Below, piece by piece: positions 33,389-42,055 of a DNA stretch of 64,000 nucleotides. Numbering within the stretch: position 1 is the first letter of the stretch; the number at the start of each line of letters is the position of its first letter. Source of the DNA: Bacillus infantis (GTDB lineage Bacteria > Bacillota > Bacilli > Bacillales > Cytobacillaceae); the NCBI RefSeq assembly GCF_020171945.1, contig NZ_JAIVAP010000006.1, forward strand, positions 124,001 to 188,000, given 5' to 3'. Position numbers and translations under genes: made by a program. The notes below the pieces were generated by a model that was not told the origin of the DNA, ran no database searches, and saw only the letters and a list, made by a program, of their open reading frames with translations.

Positions 33389-33892
33389 TTATCTTGGCGG
33401 AAAGGCTGCCAGCCCTGGAGCCGCTCCATATGGATAGTCATACTCTATTTCCTCATCAAACGTAATATAATCCAGGTAAATCATCGGGATCAGATAGCGT
33501 GTGCCTGACTGCGGATCACTCAAGATCAGATGATCCCTTCCGGCTGCTTCAATGATTCCCTTGAAAATCTTCGCATTCCACTCCCGGTTGTTCTCAAAGG
33601 TGGCGTAAACGGTTGCCAGCTTCCCTTTGTTCAGACGGAGGATGTTTTCAATATAAGATTGTTCAATTGGAAGCATTCCCGGGACCTGTGCGGCTGGCGA
33701 GACTCCAGTAGTTGGAGATGTGGTGAGCATGGAACCGGACGGCATCTGCGGATAGGCCTGCTGGGCGCCGTATCCCTGTGCCTGTGTGCCGGCCCCATAG
33801 TAAGGCTGCTGCTGCTGTGGCTGCTGCTGCTGATAAGGCGGATAAGTGCGGTAATCGACATATTGCTGCTGCGGTACAGATTGCTGTTTCAA
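33389..33892 (-). CDS. gerQ: Spore coat protein GerQ
   Basis: The 167-residue protein has a Gln/Tyr/Pro-rich N-terminal half (residues 1-80) and a conserved C-terminal domain (SYIENILRLNKGKLATVYATFENN, GRDHLILSDPQSGTRYLIPMIYLDYITFDEE). GerQ sits in the inner coat and is needed to localise CwlJ. In B. subtilis transglutaminase crosslinks lysines 2, 4 and 5; here only Lys2 is present in that stretch. The start is TTG 33892 after GGAGGG, 21 bp behind cwlJ, forming a sporulation operon. Confidence 0.93.
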   Translation of the reverse strand: MKQQSVPQQQYVDYRTYPPYQQQQPQQQQPYYGAGTQAQGYGAQQAYPQMPSGSMLTTSPTTGVSPAAQVPGMLPIEQSYIENILRLNKGKLATVYATFENNREWNAKIFKGIIEAAGRDHLILSDPQSGTRYLIPMIYLDYITFDEEIEYDYPYGAAPGLAAFPPR

Positions 33893-33913
33893 GATAAATC
33901 CCTCCTAAATTCA

Positions 33914-34336
33914 TTAATAAACAGTGGGACAGTCTGCCTGTGCCGGCTGGAAGAAGCAATGTGATTTATATCTTCCTGCATTCGGCTGATTATACCATTG
34001 CGCAGGGCAGTCCCCGGTGGGGCGGAAAAACCAGAGCGAATTGCTGGCAGGATGATGGCGCTGCCCCTTGATGACTTTCCTGGCCAGGTCGAGCTCATTT
34101 TGGCGGGGCCGCTGATAAAAGTAGCCCTTGATGGTGGCTTCAAATCCGCCTGGCCGCTGATAAACCATTTTTCGGATGGAAGGAATCTCCTTGAAATCCA
34201 GGCAATCGGCCCTGACCCGGTTCACCCCGACGTTGCCGACCATCAGCATGCCCAGATTTCCTTCCCCTTCAGCCTCTGCACGCATCAGCCGTGCGAGAAG
34301 CCTTACATCCTCTTCGGTATAAGGAATAACGGCCAT
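33914..34336 (-). CDS. cwlJ: Spore cortex-lytic hydrolase CwlJ
   Basis: The 140-residue protein is a single SleB/CwlJ hydrolase_2 domain. The start LLARLMRAEAEGEGNLGMLMVGNVGVNR contains the catalytic glutamate, and SLWFFRPTGDCPAQWY follows later. CwlJ degrades spore cortex peptidoglycan during germination, notably with calcium-dipicolinate, and requires GerQ, encoded just downstream. GAGAGGTGAAG precedes the ATG. A mother-cell (SigE) promoter is expected but I could not fix one. Confidence 0.93.
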   Translation of the reverse strand: MAVIPYTEEDVRLLARLMRAEAEGEGNLGMLMVGNVGVNRVRADCLDFKEIPSIRKMVYQRPGGFEATIKGYFYQRPRQNELDLARKVIKGQRHHPASNSLWFFRPTGDCPAQWYNQPNAGRYKSHCFFQPAQADCPTVY

Positions 34337-34562
34337 AACTTCACCTCTCTCAGCAGCTATTAAAAGGCTGTAAGTGAAAGTATCCGTTTAAAACCAAACT
34401 CACTATTTCATAAATATGTGGGAAATGCTGTATTATGCCTGATGGGGAAAAGAAAAGCGGAGGGGGCTTGCTCAGTAAGCAGGAATCTATCTATAGGTAA
34501 CTGAATAGATAGAAAAATTGGAAGCCGAAATGCAAGCAATGTGACGAATTATTTTTCAATGA

Positions 34563-34591
34563 AAAAAAGCCCCGGCAAGAGCCGAGGCTTG
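34563..34591 (-). terminator. Terminator of hemQ
   Basis: On the minus strand AAGCCTCGGC and GCCGGGGCTT pair around TCTT, followed by a T-rich run. Confidence 0.8.
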
Positions 34592-34603
34592 ATTCATATA
34601 TTA

Positions 34604-35347
34604 TTAAACACTCAGGAAGCTGCCTACCTGATCTTCCAGGAGCAGGTTTCCTACAAAGAAGGAGCCAAATTCGCCGTAGCGGGCACTCACTTCATCAAAG
34701 CGCATTTCGTAGACAAGCTTCTTGAATTGAAGCACATCGTCCGCGAAAAGGGTTACTCCCCACTCATAATCGTCAAAGCCGACAGAGCCGGTGATGACCT
34801 GCTTTACTTTGCCTGCATATTGGCGGCCGATCATGCCGTGGCTGCGCATCATATTGCGGCGGTCTTCCATAGGGAGCATATACCAGTTGTCTTCACCCTG
34901 GCGGCGCTTGTCCATCGGGTAGAAGCAGACATACTTTGCTTTAGGAAGCTCTGGGTAAAGGCGTGCCAGGACATGCGGGTTCTGGTAAGGATCCTCTCCG
35001 GCCGGCAGATAGTTGCTGAGCTCCACAACGGAAACATAAGAATGTGCCGGAATCGTATACTCGGCAAGCTTTGATTTATTGAACTCATTCTCAATCTCAT
35101 TCAGCTCTTCCATTGTAGGGCGCAGGATCATCATCATGAAATCTGCTTTTTGGCCAACGATCGTATATAAAGCATGGCTGCCATTTTTTTCGCTCTGCAC
35201 GGAATTCCATTTATCCACAAGACCCATAAACTCCTGGATTGCTGCATCGCGCTCTTCTTTCGGAGTCATTTTCCATGTAGTCCAATCCATTGTGCGGAAA
35301 TCATGGAGGCAATACCAGCCATCAAGCGTTTGTGCTGCTTCAGTCAT
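34604..35347 (-). CDS. hemQ: Coproheme decarboxylase HemQ (YwfI)
   Basis: The 247-residue chlorite-dismutase-fold enzyme has YPMDKRR (tyrosine and lysine of the coproheme site) near residue 142 and [33 protein letters not shown], with the proximal heme histidine, near 170. It performs the last step of the coproporphyrin-dependent heme pathway of Gram-positives. ATG 35347 follows AGGAGTGATC. It is next to pta, as in B. subtilis. Confidence 0.94.
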   Translation of the reverse strand: MTEAAQTLDGWYCLHDFRTMDWTTWKMTPKEERDAAIQEFMGLVDKWNSVQSEKNGSHALYTIVGQKADFMMMILRPTMEELNEIENEFNKSKLAEYTIPAHSYVSVVELSNYLPAGEDPYQNPHVLARLYPELPKAKYVCFYPMDKRRQGEDNWYMLPMEDRRNMMRSHGMIGRQYAGKVKQVITGSVGFDDYEWGVTLFADDVLQFKKLVYEMRFDEVSARYGEFGSFFVGNLLLEDQVGSFLSV

Positions 35348-35537
35348 TCTGATCACTCCTATATATGTACTCGAATTCTCACCAATACTATATCATAGTT
35401 TCACCATAACACGTCTGCCTGAAACTTGAAAATTATATGTCACTTATCTGCTGTTCAAAAATAATTCTCAATCAGGTTTCCAACAGTGAAAACAAGGGGA
35501 TTCAAAAGAATAGCAGACAAGACAAACAGAACGGGGC

Positions 35538-35598
35538 GGAATCGGATATTTTCCGGCGAAAAGGACCATATTAACATCGTCCGGAACTATCGGATTCC
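35538..35598. repeat. Imperfect inverted repeat in the hemQ-pta gap
   Basis: GGAATCGGATATTTTCCGG (from 35538) and CCGGAACTATCGGATTCC (to 35598) form a long imperfect hairpin with a loop of about 20 nt. There is no T run. It lies upstream of the cre-like site in the 455-bp intergenic stretch 35348-35802. Confidence 0.5.
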
Positions 35599-35642
35599 AA
35601 GTATTAAATATAAGAATTTTAAGAAAACAAAAACATTTCAGG

Positions 35643-35697
35643 TGTAACCGCTGCCACTTCTCCTTGTTCTTGAATTTTCACAGTGGAGGAGTATCCT
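35643..35697 (+). promoter_or_regulatory. cre-like CcpA site and promoter of pta
   Basis: TGTAACCGCTGCCA (35643-35656) matches the cre pattern TGWAANCGNTNWCA except at one position. TTGAAT (35670-35675) and TATCCT (35692-35697) follow with a 16-bp spacer. The site is centred about 54 bp before the predicted transcript start, where CcpA activates pta and ackA in B. subtilis. Confidence 0.6.
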
Positions 35698-35802
35698 AAG
35701 GGAGTGAGAATAGCGGCCCGGGGTGCCTTCTCTATGGATAAAGGCAGTCTCAGCGCCGCTTTAGTCGAGTGATTTGTTACATATAAAAGGAGGATTTTTC
35801 AT

Positions 35803-36780
35803 ATGAGTGATCTTTTTGAAGGATTAAGGAACAAGGTTTCCGGCAATAATCTGCGAATCGTATTTCCTGAGGGAACGGATGAAAGGATTCTGACAGCAGC
35901 AGGCCGTCTGGCAGCTGATAAAATTCTTACGCCTATTCTGATCGGGGACATTGCCCACATCGAGGATAAAGCAAAGTCATTGGATGTATCCCTTGAGTTT
36001 GTTGAAATCTACGATCCGAAAAACTTTGCCATGATGGACGAACTTGTTGCTGCATTCGTTGAGCGCCGCAAAGGAAAAGCGACAGAAGAAGATGCCCGCC
36101 GCATTCTTCTTGATGAAAACTATTTCGGTACCATGCTTGTTTATGCAAATAAAGCAGACGGCCTTGTAAGCGGAGCTGCACACTCTACTGCAGATACAGT
36201 CCGCCCGGCACTTCAGATCATCAAAACAAAAGAAGGCGTCAAAAAGACTTCCGGTGTCTTCATCATGGTCCGCGAAGATGAAAAGTATGTGTTTGCCGAC
36301 TGTGCAATCAATATTGCACCAGACAGCGCAGATCTTGCGGAAATCGCCATCGAAAGCGCCAAGACAGCAAGAATGTTCGACATCGATCCGCGCGTCGCCA
36401 TGCTGAGCTTCTCTACAAAGGGCTCTGCGAAATCACCTGAAACAGAAAAAGTATCCCAGGCAGTTGAAGAAGCCAAGCTTCGCGAGCCATTGCTCATCGT
36501 GGACGGCGAATTCCAGTTCGACGCTGCCTTCGTTCCATCCGTTGCTGAAAAGAAAGCTCCGGATTCACCGCTGCAGGGAGATGCTAATGTATTTGTATTC
36601 CCAAGCCTGGAAGCAGGGAATATCGGCTACAAAATTGCCCAGCGCCTGGGTAACTTTGAAGCGGTCGGACCGATCCTTCAAGGCCTGAACCGCCCGGTAA
36701 ACGACCTGTCCCGCGGATGCGACCAGGAAGACGTGTATAAGCTTGCGCTAATTACAGCAGCTCAGGCATTGAATCAGTAA
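35803..36780 (+). CDS. pta: Phosphate acetyltransferase
   Basis: The 325-residue enzyme matches Pta: IVFPEGTDERILTAAGRLAA at the start, GLVSGAAHSTADTVRPALQIIKT in the middle, and LEAGNIGYKIAQRLG and GPILQGLNRPVNDLSRG at the end. It converts acetyl-CoA and phosphate to acetyl phosphate for overflow acetate formation. AAAGGAGG precedes the ATG. A cre-like site upstream suggests CcpA activation on glucose. Confidence 0.95.
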   Translation: MSDLFEGLRNKVSGNNLRIVFPEGTDERILTAAGRLAADKILTPILIGDIAHIEDKAKSLDVSLEFVEIYDPKNFAMMDELVAAFVERRKGKATEEDARRILLDENYFGTMLVYANKADGLVSGAAHSTADTVRPALQIIKTKEGVKKTSGVFIMVREDEKYVFADCAINIAPDSADLAEIAIESAKTARMFDIDPRVAMLSFSTKGSAKSPETEKVSQAVEEAKLREPLLIVDGEFQFDAAFVPSVAEKKAPDSPLQGDANVFVFPSLEAGNIGYKIAQRLGNFEAVGPILQGLNRPVNDLSRGCDQEDVYKLALITAAQALNQ

Positions 36781-36866
36781 TAGGAATAGATCCGGTGCAT
36801 TGTGTGCCGGTTCTTTTTTATGTGATGCGGCTTGGCGCGGTGAGTGAGGCTGTCCAGCTGCCGGTT

Positions 36867-36971
36867 GGTAGAAAAAACGCCTGATCCGGTAGATTATGGC
36901 GTGGGTTCGGTAGAATATAGCGTGAATTCGGTAGATTCCCGTACCAGCTCGGTAGAATATGCTCCGAATTG
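36867..36971. repeat. Five-unit 21-bp tandem repeat, locus 2
   Basis: The units start at 36867, 36888, 36909, 36930 and 36951, an exact 21-bp period with core GGTAGA and endings such as GCGTGAATTC and CTCCGAATTG. The total length (105 bp) and number equal locus 1 at 24701-24805. The rest of the gap 36781-37179 holds a weak terminator-like hairpin after pta (about 36790-36820) and nothing else I recognise. Confidence 0.8.
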
Positions 36972-37179
36972 AACAGAACAGCAACGCCAGCGCCGTCTGT
37001 GCCACCAAAAGATGGACTGTTTTCAGGCAGCAAGAGCAGTTTTCTGCAGAAATAGCAGTCAAAACGCGGATCCCCATAATCAAATCGCGCTCTCAATCAG
37101 CGGCTCCGCCCCTTTTCTTCTCCCCGCCCCCCATATGCTATAATAATACCCATATTGCTTATTTAAAGGAGTACTGAAG

Positions 37180-38034
37180 ATGAACGAAGCAAGTGAGCTG
37201 CTGCATCAGCCGGAGTGGCGGATAATAGACCAGTCGAGTGCAGGTCTGCATTTGAATGCGATGCATTCGTTCGGGATGGATGATACACTCTGTGCTTCTG
37301 TCGGCTCTGGGAAAACCCCGGCAACGGCAAGGGCATGGGTTCATGACCGGACGATTGTGCTTGGCATCCAGGATTCGCGCCTTCCGTATCTGGAAGACGG
37401 GGTGGACTGGCTGCGCGAGCAGGGTTACCGGACGATTGTCCGCAATTCGGGCGGCCTGGCAGTTGTGCTGGATGAGGGTGTACTGAATTTGTCTCTCATT
37501 TTTCCAGAATCGGAAAAAGGGATTGATATCAACCGCGGCTATGATGCTATGTGGCTTTTAATAAAAGAAATGTTCAGCGACTTTCCATATGAAATAGAAG
37601 CAAGGGAAATCGTCGGCTCCTATTGCCCCGGGAGCTATGATCTGAGCATCGGCGGCAGGAAGTTTGCCGGCATTTCCCAGCGCAGGCTGCGCAAGGGAGT
37701 GGCAGTCCAGATCTATTTATGCGTAAATGGCAGCGGAAGCGGGCGGGCTGAATTGGTACGGGAGTTTTACACCAGGGCGAAAAAGGATGCGGTCACGAAG
37801 TTCTTGTACCCTGACATTACACCGCCGGTCATGGCATCGCTCAGCGAGCTGCTCCAGGCCGGGCTGACGATCGCAGATGTGATGATGAGGTTCCTGAACG
37901 TGCTGAAAAGCAGATCAGGCAGGCTGTATGCCGGCGGGCTGAATGAAGAAGAGGCCGTACTTTATGAAAGCTATTATGAGCGGGTCGCCGAGCGGAATGA
38001 AAAAGTATTCGGCACCCTTCAGGATCACGCCTGA
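37180..38034 (+). CDS. lipL: Octanoyl-[GcvH]:protein N-octanoyltransferase LipL
   Basis: The 284-residue biotin/lipoate ligase-fold protein has the [21 protein letters not shown] core near residue 88, and [24 protein letters not shown] near residue 147 with the acyl-carrying cysteine. LipL moves octanoyl or lipoyl groups from GcvH to E2 subunits. The position between pta and rsfA matches B. subtilis ywfL. AAAGGAG lies 9 nt before the ATG. Confidence 0.92.
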   Translation: MNEASELLHQPEWRIIDQSSAGLHLNAMHSFGMDDTLCASVGSGKTPATARAWVHDRTIVLGIQDSRLPYLEDGVDWLREQGYRTIVRNSGGLAVVLDEGVLNLSLIFPESEKGIDINRGYDAMWLLIKEMFSDFPYEIEAREIVGSYCPGSYDLSIGGRKFAGISQRRLRKGVAVQIYLCVNGSGSGRAELVREFYTRAKKDAVTKFLYPDITPPVMASLSELLQAGLTIADVMMRFLNVLKSRSGRLYAGGLNEEEAVLYESYYERVAERNEKVFGTLQDHA

Positions 38035-38050
38035 TCATCCATCAAATAGT

Positions 38051-38080
38051 AAAACCGCCCATTAAAAATGGGCGGTTTTC
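38051..38080. terminator. Bidirectional terminator between lipL and rsfA
   Basis: AAACCGCCCATT and AATGGGCGGTTTT pair around AAA. Confidence 0.85.
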
Positions 38081-38141
38081 TATTTAAGGGGGCAGGCTGC
38101 TGCCATTTCTTCTCTCCAAGTCTATAAAACAGCGGGGTCCT

Positions 38142-38921
38142 CTATTCTGCTACCTTTTCCAGGTTCCCGTTGCGGTCCATCTTGAATTTGGTGGCCGGGC
38201 GTTCTTCCTCATCAAACAGAACCAGTTTTCTTGCCCTGTTCATGATTTTCATGAGCGTCTCGTAATCTTCCTGGATCGTGATGGTATTTTGCTCCAGCAT
38301 GCCGATTTTTCCTGATAATTCCTCGTTCTGGCTCCTTAGCATCGCGATTTCGCGCTTTAATCTTTCATTCTCGCTTTTTAACAGATCAGCGCTGAGGGTG
38401 GAGCCGTTCAGGCTTTGCAAATAGCTGATGACAGAGTCCAGATTCAGCTGGGCCCGCGGCTGTGGCGCCGATTGATAGGCAGGATAAGAGAATACTGGTT
38501 CTGGAGCTTCCATTGTTTCTTCCTCAGCATCTGCATCAGCATCTATATCTATCTCTGTATAAGTCTCCGTATAGACTTCTGTTTCCTCTGGCATTGGCAG
38601 TGTATCAGCAGTGAGTAATTCAACTTCTTCAACGGCTGGAACCGGAGGATTGTACAGCAGCTTTTTCTTGCCGCCCTGTTCTTTCCCGAGCAGCCTGTTG
38701 CGCTGTTTGCGCTGTTTCTTGGCGAGCTGCAGCGCCTTTTCGTAGCGGTGCCTTACAACAGCGTTCCAGCGGAATCCGCAGGCAGCAGAGGTGCGGTTCA
38801 GCTTATCTCCGACTTCCTCGAAAGCGTTCAGCTGGGTGCTTCCTTCCCTGACATGCCTTAATACCGTTTCAGCAAGCAATAAATCATTTTCTTCTGACCA
38901 TGCATCCTGTCTTACTTTCAT
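38142..38921 (-). CDS. rsfA: Prespore regulator RsfA
   Basis: The 259-residue protein starts with a Myb-like DNA-binding segment (RQDAWSEENDLLLAETVLRHVREGSTQLNAF, residues 4-35, and FRWNAVVRHRYEKAL near 52). It has a variable acidic middle and a long C-terminal coiled coil (about 175-235). RsfA modulates SigF-dependent genes in the forespore. Position and length match B. subtilis ywfN. Confidence 0.92.
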   Translation of the reverse strand: MKVRQDAWSEENDLLLAETVLRHVREGSTQLNAFEEVGDKLNRTSAACGFRWNAVVRHRYEKALQLAKKQRKQRNRLLGKEQGGKKKLLYNPPVPAVEEVELLTADTLPMPEETEVYTETYTEIDIDADADAEEETMEAPEPVFSYPAYQSAPQPRAQLNLDSVISYLQSLNGSTLSADLLKSENERLKREIAMLRSQNEELSGKIGMLEQNTITIQEDYETLMKIMNRARKLVLFDEEERPATKFKMDRNGNLEKVAE

Positions 38922-39172
38922 TTTTTCTTCAGCTCCCTGGGCAAAATTGGTTTATATAACCTTCTAGCCCTAGCATGGCCACATCTTTCTTTCTTTATAC
39001 AGAGGGAATAAAAGGATAGTAGTTTTTTTTTCTGATATATTCAGGGAGTGGGGAGAAAAGGGAGAATATGCTGGAAAAAATCCCTGCAGCCTGCCATCGA
39101 AGCTAAAGATTGCAGCTTGCAATACAAGTTGAGAAAATGTAAAATACCCTTTAGTGCCTCCGGGCAGATTAA

Positions 39173-39200
39173 TTGAGATAGCAATTAAAACTTCTATAGA
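39173..39200 (+). promoter_or_regulatory. Candidate promoter of the DUF1450 gene
   Basis: TTGAGA and TATAGA are 16 bp apart, 33 bp before the start codon. The remainder of the 312-bp gap 38922-39233 shows nothing I can name. Confidence 0.5.
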
Positions 39201-39233
39201 TAAAAATGATAGACCGAGAAAGGGATGTACAAA

Positions 39234-39458
39234 ATGGCAAACGAATTCCGTGTTTGCGACGACTGCCAGGCAGTTAATCTGAAAACACTGATCCCCATGC
39301 TGAAGGATATCGACCCTGAGGCAAAAGTGGACGTAGGCTGCCAATCCTATTGCGGGCCGGGCAGGAAGAAGACCTTTGCATTTGTCAACAACCGTCCGCT
39401 GGCAGCATTGTCGGAAGAAGAGCTAAGAGAGAAAATCGAAAAAAAGCTGAAAAAATAA
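39234..39458 (+). CDS. DUF1450 family small protein
   Basis: The 74-residue protein has the DUF1450 pattern: an N-terminal CDDC, then [27 protein letters not shown] with two further cysteines. Relatives such as YuzB are of unknown function; the paired cysteines suggest a metal or thioredoxin-like role. ATG 39234 is preferred over 39225, because AAAGGG is 9 nt from the former and touches the latter. Confidence 0.82.
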   Translation: MANEFRVCDDCQAVNLKTLIPMLKDIDPEAKVDVGCQSYCGPGRKKTFAFVNNRPLAALSEEELREKIEKKLKK

Positions 39459-39495
39459 ATCGCCTTTGACACCTGTCTTAAGGTGATTTTTTATT
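39456..39495 (+). terminator. Terminator after the DUF1450 gene
   Basis: AAATCGCCTT pairs with AAGGTGATTT (one G-T pair), followed by TTTT. The remaining gap up to 39760 is A+T-rich leader DNA with a TATAAT near 39700 and no clear -35. Confidence 0.65.
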
Positions 39496-39760
39496 CGCTG
39501 AATGCTGTGCAGCTGCAGCAGATCAGGCAGTTTCTTTTCTTCCCGGTACGTTTAGCCTGCTGCCTGTTTGTGGAAAAAGAACATCATCTGGACACAGGGG
39601 GAATTTTATTTTTCCGAAAGCCCTGCTGTGTCTGGATTTTGTCGAAGAAAAGGGAATTACAGCAGATTTTGTAATGATTTAGCGGTGAAAACTGGCTATA
39701 ATAGATACAAAGGAAAAAAACGGGAATAAGCCAGGCAGGTGCACAGGAAGAGGGGAAAAG

Positions 39761-41059
39761 ATGCCATATTCAACGGAAAAATTAAGCGAAGAAAAAGTAT
39801 TCAAGGACCCTGTCCATCGCTATATTCATGTTCGTGACAGAATGATCTGGGATTTGATCGGGACGAGGGAATTTCAGCGCTTGAGGCGGATCAAGCAGCT
39901 GGGGACGACTTATCTGACCTTCCACGGGGCAGAGCACAGCCGCTTCAATCACTCACTCGGAGTCTACGAGATTGTCAGGCGGATCATCGATGATGTATTT
40001 GCCGGCCGTGAACAGTGGGATGGAAATGAACGGCTTGTATCCCTATGCGCGGCGCTCCTGCACGATTTGGGGCATGGCCCATTTTCCCACTCATTCGAGA
40101 AGGTATTCGACCTGGATCATGAGCATTACACACAGGCGATCATCCTTGGCAATACAGAAGTGAATCTTGTCCTTTCAAGAGCGGGGAAGGATTTTCCGAA
40201 GGATGTAGCTGATGTGATTGCGAAGACTTACCGGAATAAGCAGGTCGTCAGCCTGATTTCCAGCCAGATCGATGCCGACAGGATGGACTATCTGCAGCGC
40301 GATGCGTATTTTACGGGTGTCAGCTACGGCCATTTTGATATGGAAAGGATCCTCCGGGTCATGCGCCCGAGGGAGGACCAGGTTGTCATCAAGCAGAGCG
40401 GCATGCATGCGGTCGAGGATTATATCATGAGCCGCTACCAGATGTACTGGCAGGTCTATTTCCACCCGGTTACAAGGAGTGCGGAAGTCATATTGACGAA
40501 AATCCTGCACCGGGCCAAGCAGCTCCATGAAAATTATTATGCGTTCAAGTACCTTCCCCTCCATTTCTATACACTGTTTGAAGGCGAAGTGACGCTGGAA
40601 GACTATCTGAAGCTTGATGAAGCCGTGATACTCTATTATTTCCAGATGTGGCAGGAAGAAGAAGATCCGATCCTGAGGGATTTGTGCAAGCGGTATATGG
40701 ACCGCAATCTTTTTAAATATGTGGAGTTCGACCCGGCGAAGGAATACAAGAAGCTGGCCGAGCTGTCTGTGCTGTTCAGCAAGGCAGGGCTTGATCCTGA
40801 GTATTACCTGGTTGTCGATTCCTCCTCAGATCTTCCGTATGACTTTTACAGGCCGGGAGAGGAAGAGGAGCGTCTTCCGATCCACCTGCAGATGAAAAAC
40901 GGGGACCTGCGGGAACTGTCGCGCGAATCGGAAATCGTTGATGCGATCTCCGGAAAAAGGCGGACGGACCACAAATTATATTATCCTGCTGATTTGATTA
41001 TGGACGAGGGCAGCAAGAAGACTGTTAAGAAAAAAATCCGTGAAATGCTGGAGATCTAA
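39761..41059 (+). CDS. ywfO: HD-domain phosphohydrolase YwfO
   Basis: The 432-residue dGTPase-like HD hydrolase has the metal histidines in HGAEHSRFNHSLGVYEIV and the HD pair in LLHDLGHGPFSHSFE (about residue 106), plus SSQIDADRMDYLQRDAYFTGVSYG near 167. B. subtilis YwfO has the same length. Members hydrolyse (d)NTPs; the exact substrate here is not readable. GAGGGG precedes the ATG. It is 49 bp upstream of ywgA. Confidence 0.92.
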   Translation: MPYSTEKLSEEKVFKDPVHRYIHVRDRMIWDLIGTREFQRLRRIKQLGTTYLTFHGAEHSRFNHSLGVYEIVRRIIDDVFAGREQWDGNERLVSLCAALLHDLGHGPFSHSFEKVFDLDHEHYTQAIILGNTEVNLVLSRAGKDFPKDVADVIAKTYRNKQVVSLISSQIDADRMDYLQRDAYFTGVSYGHFDMERILRVMRPREDQVVIKQSGMHAVEDYIMSRYQMYWQVYFHPVTRSAEVILTKILHRAKQLHENYYAFKYLPLHFYTLFEGEVTLEDYLKLDEAVILYYFQMWQEEEDPILRDLCKRYMDRNLFKYVEFDPAKEYKKLAELSVLFSKAGLDPEYYLVVDSSSDLPYDFYRPGEEEERLPIHLQMKNGDLRELSRESEIVDAISGKRRTDHKLYYPADLIMDEGSKKTVKKKIREMLEI

Positions 41060-41108
41060 TCGACATACATAAACGCGGTAATTACTTTGGAGTAGGAGAT
41101 GAGGGGTT

Positions 41109-41615
41109 TTGTTAAAAGATCATGCCAATTTGGTGCACGCTTTGGCGGCTTCCGGGGAAGTCATCGGCCGGAAAAAGCTTCAGAAGATGATTTTTATTGC
41201 AAAGAAGATTTCTTTTCCTTTTCAGGAGCGGTTTCAGTTCCACTTTTACGGGCCGTATTCAGAGGAGCTGACATTGAGGGTGGAGGAGCTTTGCAATATG
41301 GGCTTCCTGAATGAAGTGAAAGAGAAGAAGGGCGGCTATTTTCAATACCGGTACACACTGACGGACAACGGCCGGGAATTTCTTTCCGTCAACCAGGTTG
41401 ATATGCCCTGCCTGCCGGACTGCCTGGAGGATATGAACAGCCAGAATGCAAGATTCCTGGAGCTTGTCTCAACAGTTTTATATTTTGATAATCTTCCCCG
41501 CGAAGAGGTGCAGGAGAAGGTCTTCACTTTAAAAAGCAAGCAGAAGTACACAGAAGAAGAGGTTGAAGAGGCCTATCAATATATCGAAAAGCTGAAAGAA
41601 AAAGCTAAGCACTAG
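41109..41615 (+). CDS. ywgA: YwgA family protein
   Basis: The 168-residue protein starts LKDHANLVHALAASGEVIGRKKLQKMIF and has a winged-helix-like centre (FQFHFYGPYSEELTLRVEELCNMGFL), as in YwgA. The helix-turn-helix character suggests nucleic acid binding, but function is unknown. TTG 41109 is used, with AGGAGAT 8 nt upstream. It follows ywfO and ends in a terminator overlapping its stop. Confidence 0.85.
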   Translation: MLKDHANLVHALAASGEVIGRKKLQKMIFIAKKISFPFQERFQFHFYGPYSEELTLRVEELCNMGFLNEVKEKKGGYFQYRYTLTDNGREFLSVNQVDMPCLPDCLEDMNSQNARFLELVSTVLYFDNLPREEVQEKVFTLKSKQKYTEEEVEEAYQYIEKLKEKAKH

Positions 41616-41635
41616 CGGTGTGCTTAGCTTTTTCT
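41600..41635. terminator. Bidirectional terminator between ywgA and ywhB
   Basis: AAAGCTAAGCAC pairs with GTGCTTAGCTTT, followed by a T run. Confidence 0.85.
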
Positions 41636-41661
41636 TTAGTTTGCGGCCTTACGAAGCCAGT

Positions 41662-41850
41662 TTAAACTTCGTCGCTTAAGCGTTTGCCTGCGACGGCATA
41701 GTGGTTTTTGCTCATTTCTTCGATAAATACGACGACTTTGTCTTTGGAAGCACCGGTCGTTTCGCTGACCGCATCGGTCACTTTTTCAACAAGAGCTTTT
41801 TTCTGGTCTTCTGTACGTCCTTCAAGCATTTTGACTGTAACATATGGCAT
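41662..41850 (-). CDS. ywhB: 4-oxalocrotonate tautomerase-like YwhB
   Basis: The 62-residue protein is of 4-OT type: the mature N-terminal catalytic proline in MPYVTVKMLEGRT, then VEKVTDAVSETTG and VVVFIEEM. YwhB tautomerises 2-hydroxymuconate-like substrates in vitro; its physiological substrate is unknown. GGAGG precedes the ATG. It is monocistronic. Confidence 0.93.
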   Translation of the reverse strand: MPYVTVKMLEGRTEDQKKALVEKVTDAVSETTGASKDKVVVFIEEMSKNHYAVAGKRLSDEV

Positions 41851-42055
41851 ATTAACTTCCTCCTTTTTATACTTTTTACTATAGCAGAAGGCTTGCGGGA
41901 TGTGCCAGTTCGGAACGCCGGCGAACGCTGGGCTTTTCCCGGAAGCGGAGTTTTCCCTTCGCCAGGCATTTCATGTATACTGAAAAATAGATAAGTGTGC
42001 AGGCAAGTGCCTGCTGCCTGAGGACTTTATTCATTCAAATAAAGGGGTATTGCCG

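Noticed and set aside
35400-35800. Riboswitch or T-box in the long pta leader
   Set aside because: No T-box bulge sequence or known aptamer landmarks were seen; only an inverted repeat and a cre-like site were found.
39483-39674. 63-codon frame after the DUF1450 gene
   Set aside because: It starts inside the terminator, lacks a ribosome site and resembles no family.
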